64,000 nt of DNA from Epiperipatus broadwayi (Eukaryota > Onychophora > Udeonychophora > Euonychophora > Peripatidae): assembly GCA_028023455.1 (NCBI GenBank), contig JAQFVV010000322.1:62001-126000 (forward strand). The letters are read 5' to 3'. The position numbers and the translations under genes were made by a program. Every line of letters begins with the position of its first letter. Position 1 is the first letter of the stretch. The notes beneath the pieces were generated by a model. That model saw nothing but the letters and a program-made list of their open reading frames with translations, did not search any database and was not told the DNA's origin. This document shows positions 57,260 to 64,000 of the stretch, one piece after another.

Positions 57260-58950
57260 AAACCCACCAAAAGAACTGCAAGTCAGATCCAAACTCAGCT
57301 GAACCAAAACTGAATTCAAACCCAACTCACCAGCTCAGATTAGCATAAATCGACGGCACAGTGCTATGCGCCAAGAAACTAGCTCAACGGTTGGTCAGGA
57401 TCAGAGACCCCTAAACTGACATTAATATCTGATAATAAACTGACTAAAATAATTTTAAATCGAATCATATGTATATGTTCGGGTTGCCAACACAGACAGT
57501 GAGTATTAACATTAAAATAAGCATAAGAGAATTAAGCACTAAGAAACCAAGTGTGTTTAGGAGATATTTAATAATAATAGTTTGTTTTGTTTGAGTTTTA
57601 AATAATGATTATATTAATTAATTCTAGTCCTTAAACAAAGTTTATAATAATAATACGAGTGGCGGTCCTTATTATATGCCAATGAATATTACGCAATATT
57701 TGAAAGTCTATGTTTATGCCCCCCAACAAGAAAATAAAAGGCAGATAAAGGTATTCATTAGTAAAGGAAATTTTTACTCTAATTTCATACAAAAGAATGT
57801 GATATTTATTTTCACATTCGCAAATCCATTCATGAAGAGCAAGATACGTATTTTAGGGCATAACTTTAATCTTTATTGGAAAACTTATTTAATTAAATAT
57901 ATCTGATAATTTGCTCGACTTTAATTGAAATCACTTCATCACGAATTACGAGAATCAGAGCGGGCTTTACTGGAACAGAGAGGTAACGGTGCTGACGAAT
58001 TATGAGCTATAAAATGAAATTGAAAGACGATAGCTAGTCGATAATCAAAGTCCTATGGCGGCTTGCGTCTGACAAGTCTTATACCCTTTGACTAATATGA
58101 ACAGGAGAGGAAGTGCTTTCTTCCTCGATACTTTAAAATAACAGAAATATGATCACCGACCAGCCTAACGGAGCGGAAGATTGCCCTACGTCAGCAACGT
58201 TGAAGATGATGACTTACTAGTCACCGTTTGAGAACTAAAATCCAATTAGAGAATGCTCAACGTGATGACTTGATCAAATGAATTAAAGTCAAACGAGTTT
58301 TTAAGTAAAACTATTTTAAAGTATTTGTAAATCATATTAATTATGCCCCAATCATCGTGCCTTTCCTGAATCTAAATAGCAATTAACTGAAATTTGAATT
58401 AGAGTATATTTAGTTGATTCCTTTATCGACCCTTTTGCAGAAAACATTTTAAGATTATATATAGGAATAAATACATATTGGTAAACATGAGAAAATAGCT
58501 GGGGCATAGATTGGAAACGGAGCTAATAATTTATTATTAGCCAATTATAAAAATAGTAAACATGTAATAATTTCTTTCGACTCGATGATTGATAGAACTT
58601 ATAAATTTAGTTCTAATGGACGAGAATTATTATCAGAATTAATATTATATTATTTGCGTGAGGCAAATAGAACAAAGGAGCTCATCGAGTCGAAAGATTA
58701 TTGGCATATAATTAAAAATAAATGACATTAATAAAGCACACAAATAAATATATAATATAATAAATGAACCGCCAAGTAAGAAAAGAGAAAGTTAAAGACT
58801 AGAGGTTGAGAGAATTACGATATAAGTTTACAGTAGCATGAATAAAAGGTTTTATAAAGATTATTACATTAAAGAATAAAAGAGCTCTAAAAGGGAGTGT
58901 AAAGTAAAGTTCAAAACTGGCCAGAAAGATTAAGGTTCATTTGGAAACAT
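57260..58950 (+). other. Less AT-rich block with CpGs, unassigned
   Basis: About 1.7 kb stands out from its surroundings by more G+C and CpG (for example GATCACCGACCAGCCTAACG). It contains a few open stretches on the plus strand, of which 58510-58725 is the best. The 76-codon frame at 57676-57906 has no domain. An old retroelement leader and gag is my best guess, without direct proof. Confidence 0.35.
58510..58725 (+). CDS. Unrecognised 71-codon open frame
   Basis: Open from after a stop at 58507 to TGA at 58723; the first ATG is at 58585, leaving 46 codons. It reads NNLLLANYKNSKHVIISFDS, then FSSNGRELLSELILYYLREA and TKELIESKDYW, a plausible amphipathic helical protein. No family is recognised. 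It could be a gag segment of the surrounding block, a diverged exon, or chance. Its two ends carry a 16-bp perfect inverted repeat (58573-58588 and 58682-58697). Confidence 0.3.
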   Translation: MGNGANNLLLANYKNSKHVIISFDSMIDRTYKFSSNGRELLSELILYYLREANRTKELIESKDYWHIIKNK

Positions 58951-59381
58951 ATTACCCAATTCTTCCGGGGCTGGTTCTTAGTTTACACATCCAGGTTGGT
59001 AAAAACGTAGGCATGCATTTAGTCGATTACTTGAACAGCATTTTAGTGGCTTTTTATAATTTTAGCAGCATGATTGGTCCGGAAAAGATTCAGCAGCTCC
59101 ATTGAAGATTTTCAGGGGACTTCAGGAACCGATAGCCAGATTCCTGATGTTTAGCCCTTTACCGTGATAGGAACACTTTTTGAATTCATGATTTCGAACA
59201 GCACATAATTTACTGACACTTTTCTGCAACAAAGATGGCTTCTTCTCCAAACTTTTCAGAGCTATATATACTGTCCTCTCTGATGCCTTCAGGCTAGCGC
59301 TTCTTTCATTATCAATGTTTTTAGATACATTGGTTTATTTTAGATCCATTCCTTCGATAAGGCTTTCAAACTCATTAACTT

Positions 59382-59411
59382 GAATTCATTTTCTAATTAG
59401 AAAATGAATTC
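59382..59411. repeat. 30-bp perfect palindrome
   Basis: GAATTCATTTTCTAA followed by its exact reverse complement, with no loop. It is followed by a partly similar AT-rich stretch. Meaning unknown. Confidence 0.8.
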
Positions 59412-59769
59412 TTAAAATCAGAAAATGATTTTAATTAGGAAATCCTTATCTTTTTTCTAATTAATAAAACTTTAACTGTTGTTTTTGAAAAGAGAAAATC
59501 TGAAAGCTTATCGAAAGAATGTAGCTTTTAATCATTAAACTTTAACAACTTATTTAAAAATAAAATCAAACATTCCCGACACAATGAAACTTTTAAACAA
59601 TTATATATATTTAAATATTTACAAATATATACGCACAATCCACGCAGTTATATATATATAAATTCATGAATAATTCTATCATGAATTTATTAATAGAATT
59701 GATCAATTTAAATCTGAAACTAATTATTTGAATACACATTTATGAAATAAGTTATTCTTTATGGAAATT

Positions 59770-59940
59770 AGCGTGGATTGAACGTATAAAGCCCCATTGC
59801 ATCGGAAATTTTAGGTTAGTACTAGGGTTTGAAGTGGGCTTATGGCTAGAGGTCATGAAGCTAGGATCGAACTCAGATCCGACTGCTTCAATATTGATAA
59901 AGCACATCGCACAGCTTCACTGTAATTCACTTTTTTAGCT
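59770..59940 (-). repeat. tRNA-like (possible SINE) fragment, minus strand
   Basis: Read on the minus strand, GATCTGAGTTCGATCCTAGC matches a Pol III B box. About 45 bases before it, GAAGCTGTGCGATGTGC could be a weak A box. No cloverleaf or CCA-type acceptor is visible, so it is not a tRNA gene. The sequence is less AT-rich than its neighbours. Confidence 0.35.
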
Positions 59941-62900
59941 ACTATTTGATAGAGGCTTCTGAAAATTAAATTATATTTAAAAATTATAAGAATTCTTCCA
60001 AATAAATTTTATTTCATTTTTTTTTTTGTAAAGATGACAATAAATTTTTCAACTTCAAAGGGATTTGCAATTTTTATTTAAAATGTGATAGGTATATTAC
60101 TAAATTATAATCAAACAATAAATGTTTTCTTTTTTTCAATAATTTTTTTACAGAAAGTATTTAATTTATTTAATTTATCTGTTCAGAGATTATCAAGAGA
60201 GATTATAGAGATTTTAAAAGATTCAATAACATTATTGAAAGATGTGATTTGAATAATTAAATGCTATCTGGAAAAACTTATTAAAAAAAAAATCACTGAT
60301 TTTCTTTGAAAATATAAAGAAAAAAGTAATTTAAATTTAAAATTCTATACATACATTTGTAGAAATTTAGAAATTGAGGGAAGATGGCTGCTTCCAACTC
60401 TCAAAATTGCCAATTGCCAGACACCGGAGTCGGATTTCATTATAATATTTTGTTATAATTAATAACTTTATTTGATAAATTGCAATCGAATTTACTTTCC
60501 CCCACCCCAAAACGCAGTGTCTGATTAATTACTGTCAAAAGAAGGATAAAATGTGATTTAATTTTTTCTTAAAAAACTACCGTAACTTTTCCAATACGTA
60601 AAAACAAAAAACAAAACCCGAACAAACCCGTCTCTGTTTAATTAGAGTCCAAATAAATCTCCGCTATATGTACTATTATTTGTTTTTAAAAAAGTAACAT
60701 AATTTTATATATATTGTAACCCAGTGCTTTTGGCACTTGGTTTCATTTAGCATTATTTATGCATGAAATTAATGCTATTTGTTAGAAAAATAAAAGAAAA
60801 GAAATAATATTTTGTTAATAAAGGGTGTTATCCCTTTTACCTAAACATGGTTTGTGTGAATAAACAATATATTCCCCAATGCAATATCTTGTTTTTAAAA
60901 TGACAAAATAATCTAAGTAAGATTATTGGTATAAGAGCAAGTTAATATAATTTAAAACAAATGTAATAAACTGTATTTAGTTCTAAAATGGTTATATAAA
61001 GAAAAAAAAAACCATAAATGTCTATTAAGTAATTTTTAAGATCGTATTGTTTTAAAAAAGTAACTTCTGATGAATTCATTTTGAAGAAAATAATTTTATG
61101 TGTAATTATAATCACAGATAATTATTGTTGGTTTGAATGTATTTATTATTTTCATTTATTAAACTGTTTTGTAATACATTTTAAATAATATTGAAAACCA
61201 CATGATTCTAATAAGTTATACAATCTTTTTTTTTTGTTTATGTTGTAATCAAATGATTTGTTTTTGATAGAGGTCGCTGGAGTTAAGAGAATGACCAATA
61301 AATACTCAATTTATTTATTTTTTCAGATAGTCTGCTTCTGTTCTTCAGAGTTAACAGAGCTAAATTTTGTAACATTATTATTTTCTAATTTTGTAAAAAT
61401 AAATTGGTAATATAATGGAAGTCCAATCTCGAATGTTCGAGTAAAAATTTTGGTAAGACATTCAGTATCTTTATGCTGTTTTCTACCATTTAAAACTTTC
61501 TGCATTAATAATTATCACGTCTTGAAAGTTCAATTTATTTAAACAAAACTAAAAATGAAGGAATTAACCAAAAGTATCAATCAAATTCTTGTTTTATCTA
61601 AAGTAGGGAAAACAAATGTTTTTCAAATAAGAATGAATTATTTAATGACTTATTCTTTTTTATTAATGTTTTCCTGGTATAACAGAAAAATAGATAAAGG
61701 AAATATTAAAAAAAGAGAGAGAGAGAGAACTGGAAACATTTTTTCCTGCGCTTTTTAAAAAATATCGTCTGCTTTAAAAAAAAAAAAAAATGAAGGCGTT
61801 TTGTACATTGGAATATGTTTTGACTCATTAATAATCGTCTAGGAAGAAAAATTTGGAAATAATAATAATAATAAATTATATACATGCGTTTTTTTTTTAA
61901 AGAAAAAAAAAGACTTATTTGAAATAAATGTGAAAATTAAATATATGTGCATTCTTTGAAAGAAAAATACTATTTGAAAGTAAAGTGCTAAAAATTATGA
62001 GACCACTTAATAATATCTTTAGTGACCTGAGAATAAAATTAAATTATATGTTATATTGTATGCATAATGGAATTCTTGTAGCTTCATTCATTCTCTAATT
62101 CAACTAAGTGCGCATCTTCTTCAATGTTTAGCTATAGCCTTCAAATAATGTGTATGTTTGTCGTCGATGTTATATTTTGGGTTTTTTTTTTTTTTAGGGA
62201 TCTTTATCATTATAATCCAATTGGGAATAAAGCTTTGTTTCTACTACATTTTTTTTACATGTTTATTATTATAATTGTTAAAGGAAAAAAAAAAAAACTT
62301 TTCATTAGAAAAAAAAATGCATTTATTACTTTCAGTGTTTTGGAGACTGTGACCGGATGGAAACTCTTTACCTGGATAGATAGCTCAGCAGAGAAATAGT
62401 TCTGCTAATGAGATAATGTGCATTTATTTATTTTGGTTTTTATTTTTTGAAAAAACTAATGGGTAAAATTTTATTTTGTTTTATAATATTAATGTATGTT
62501 AAAGTTTATATTTGTTACATAATATTATAAGGATCTTGTAATGACAAGTGTATGTCTTACTATCATTACTTTGACTTAAGTATTTGTATTTAATATGAAG
62601 GGATACCTATGAAATATATCTGATTTATTACATGCAACTGGAGATATGAACTTTGCATGTTAGGTATTTAAAGAAAAATGTTTTATATTTTTTTTAACTG
62701 GTAAAACAGTACTTTAAATTTATCAGAAGTAACTAAAAAAAAAAAAAAAAAATGCTATAACAAGATATTTTTTTGTTTAAAGTTAACAGAATTTATATTG
62801 TATTAATTAAGTAATTTAGTAACAGTTATTCTTTAATAGTACGTCCACTTTATTTTAGTTTAAGCTTGTATGCTATATATTGCGGTCGAGTATTTCTTAA

Positions 62901-64000
62901 TTAGAATTAAATTTGTTATACTTTTCTGCATGGCTGAAACATGTGTATTTTAATTCATTGGTTTCAGATATTGATTAAAGTATACATTTTAATATAGGTT
63001 TATTATTAGTGTGTTGTGCTATCTTGCCTAAGTGTAGAATTGGTATATGCTTAATATCAGCATATTTTAATATTTATAATGTATTTTGTTTTGTGAGATG
63101 GAGATGCTCTCCCCTGAATACTTTATTTTCCATGAGAGGATTAGTTTTAATATCGTATTATGATATGTTTTGTAGTCAATGACCAAGTCCCATGAAGAGG
63201 ACAATCCAAAGTATATATAATATTTAGTATAATTAATATGTTAAATTATCTTTGGTGCGTGTTCTTTTCTTTAGGTGGTGAGACAGACTTCACTCCTACA
63301 TTTTTATGCCTGAGCAATAGGCTAGAAACCACCAAATGCTTTAGTGTAGTATTTTACTCTGCAATCATTAGTTAGTATTTTTGCATTCCTCATGTGAAAT
63401 TAAATATAGCTTTCCACTATAGAAGATGTAGATTATCATCCTTTGTTTAAAAGTTATGGTAAGGATAAGTGTTGGATTTGAGGTGTTAGCTCCTCAAGGG
63501 GCACTTTATTATCAGTAGTGCCTTAGTAATTGGGATCAATATCTGTATTATGCTACTGAGCCTTGCTTGTAGCTCACAAGCAAACCAATGGAGAAGATTA
63601 ATTTAAAATTGCATAATTTAAAACGCTTATTTATTAAGGGAATATTCGAACACAATATTTTAGTGTTATCAATAGTTAAAAAAATATTCTTCTCTTGAAT
63701 TAAGTCATCCATAATTAAAATATTTATTATAGTTTATGTGGACATTAAGTTAAGCATGAAGTGGTAAGTGGGACTTCTGATAAATGACCCATAATTAGTC
63801 ATAATTAATTTAATTATAAACCATAACTTAGTTAACTTTATTAGTAATAAAGTTGATATTTTAATAGATTTCATATCATAATAGTAATAAATAAGATAAA
63901 AAAAAAATAGTTACTCAATAACTCAAGGTAAGAGACTTATAGAAAATTTACTAAAACTATAAATTAGTGTAGTAGTAAATCAGCTGCATATTTCAGCTAG
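59941..64000. other. AT-rich DNA, nothing recognised
   Basis: No supported coding region, RNA gene or repeat family. There are homopolymers and short microsatellites ((AAT)n at 61860, (GA)n at 61716). A slightly less AT-rich stretch at 63260-63600 carries no open frame. If TAF1 continues here, its next exons are not visible to me. Confidence 0.5.

Noticed and set aside
60150-60250. TTTTTTACAG acceptor followed by a helical open stretch
   Set aside because: Tested as a downstream TAF1 exon; residues do not match the coiled region after the FARG block and the frame soon closes.
61323-61505. 60-codon minus-strand frame
   Set aside because: No recognisable domain, no splice context and no repeat partner in the window.
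62124-62399. 91-codon open frame
   Set aside because: Very Phe/Ile/Lys-rich, interrupted by homopolymers; reads as AT-rich noise.
63260-63360. Acceptor-like TTCTTTAG followed by an open stretch
   Set aside because: Considered as a further TAF1 exon; the peptide does not match the expected FARG-containing region and no donor in phase was found.

Overview
This is a very AT-rich (about three quarters A+T by eye) piece of an animal nuclear genome, probably an invertebrate. The species cannot be named from the sequence. The reasons are spliced metazoan coding exons, very large introns, and a dense load of decayed retroelements (Ty3/Gypsy with K02A2.6-like domain order, and RTE-clade LINEs), cut-and-paste relics (piggyBac, hAT, MITEs) and tRNA-headed repeats. 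There is no sign of bacterial or viral gene organisation.

Host gene: on the + strand, three small exons (29482-29628, 51766-51846, 55608-55683) read through in a single phase and together resemble the central part of TAF1, the largest TFIID subunit. A fourth, weaker candidate exon lies at 22174-22233. If correct, much of the window is TAF1 intron, including one intron of about 22.1 kb. The rest of TAF1 was not found and must lie outside the window or be too diverged to see.

Layout. 1-3180: mostly featureless AT-rich DNA with a short CpG-containing island and a tRNA-like repeat. 3181-17464: one long-LTR retroelement; two LTR copies of about 3 kb flank a 3.5 kb internal region that keeps only gag-like scraps, a foldback repeat and the C-terminal end of integrase. 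The right LTR was later split by a nearly full-length RTE LINE (11254-14464) and by a second insertion (14828-16570). 17465-22173: AT-rich DNA with a short tandem repeat and a broken piggyBac transposase. 22174-29481: MITEs, a hAT-derived element inside one unit of a tandem duplication, and an inverted array of 483-bp tRNA-headed units. 29482-51765: the giant TAF1 intron, holding four decayed Gypsy copies (30.6-32.6 kb +, 37.1-39.3 kb +, 42.5-47.1 kb -, 47.1-50.8 kb -), a large palindrome that looks like an LTR, a TTAA-type MITE and an RTE fragment. 51766-64000: two TAF1 exons, a near-perfect 219-bp hairpin element, an unassigned less AT-rich block at 57.3-58.9 kb, and otherwise AT-rich DNA in which I see nothing.

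No transposable-element reading frame in the window appears intact: all carry stops, frameshifts or lost catalytic residues. I see no convincing undescribed functional system. The most unusual structures are the 789-bp palindromic LTR-like sequence joined to a Gypsy body, the head-to-head 483-bp tRNA-headed tandem units, and the hAT insertion whose empty site lies directly beside it.
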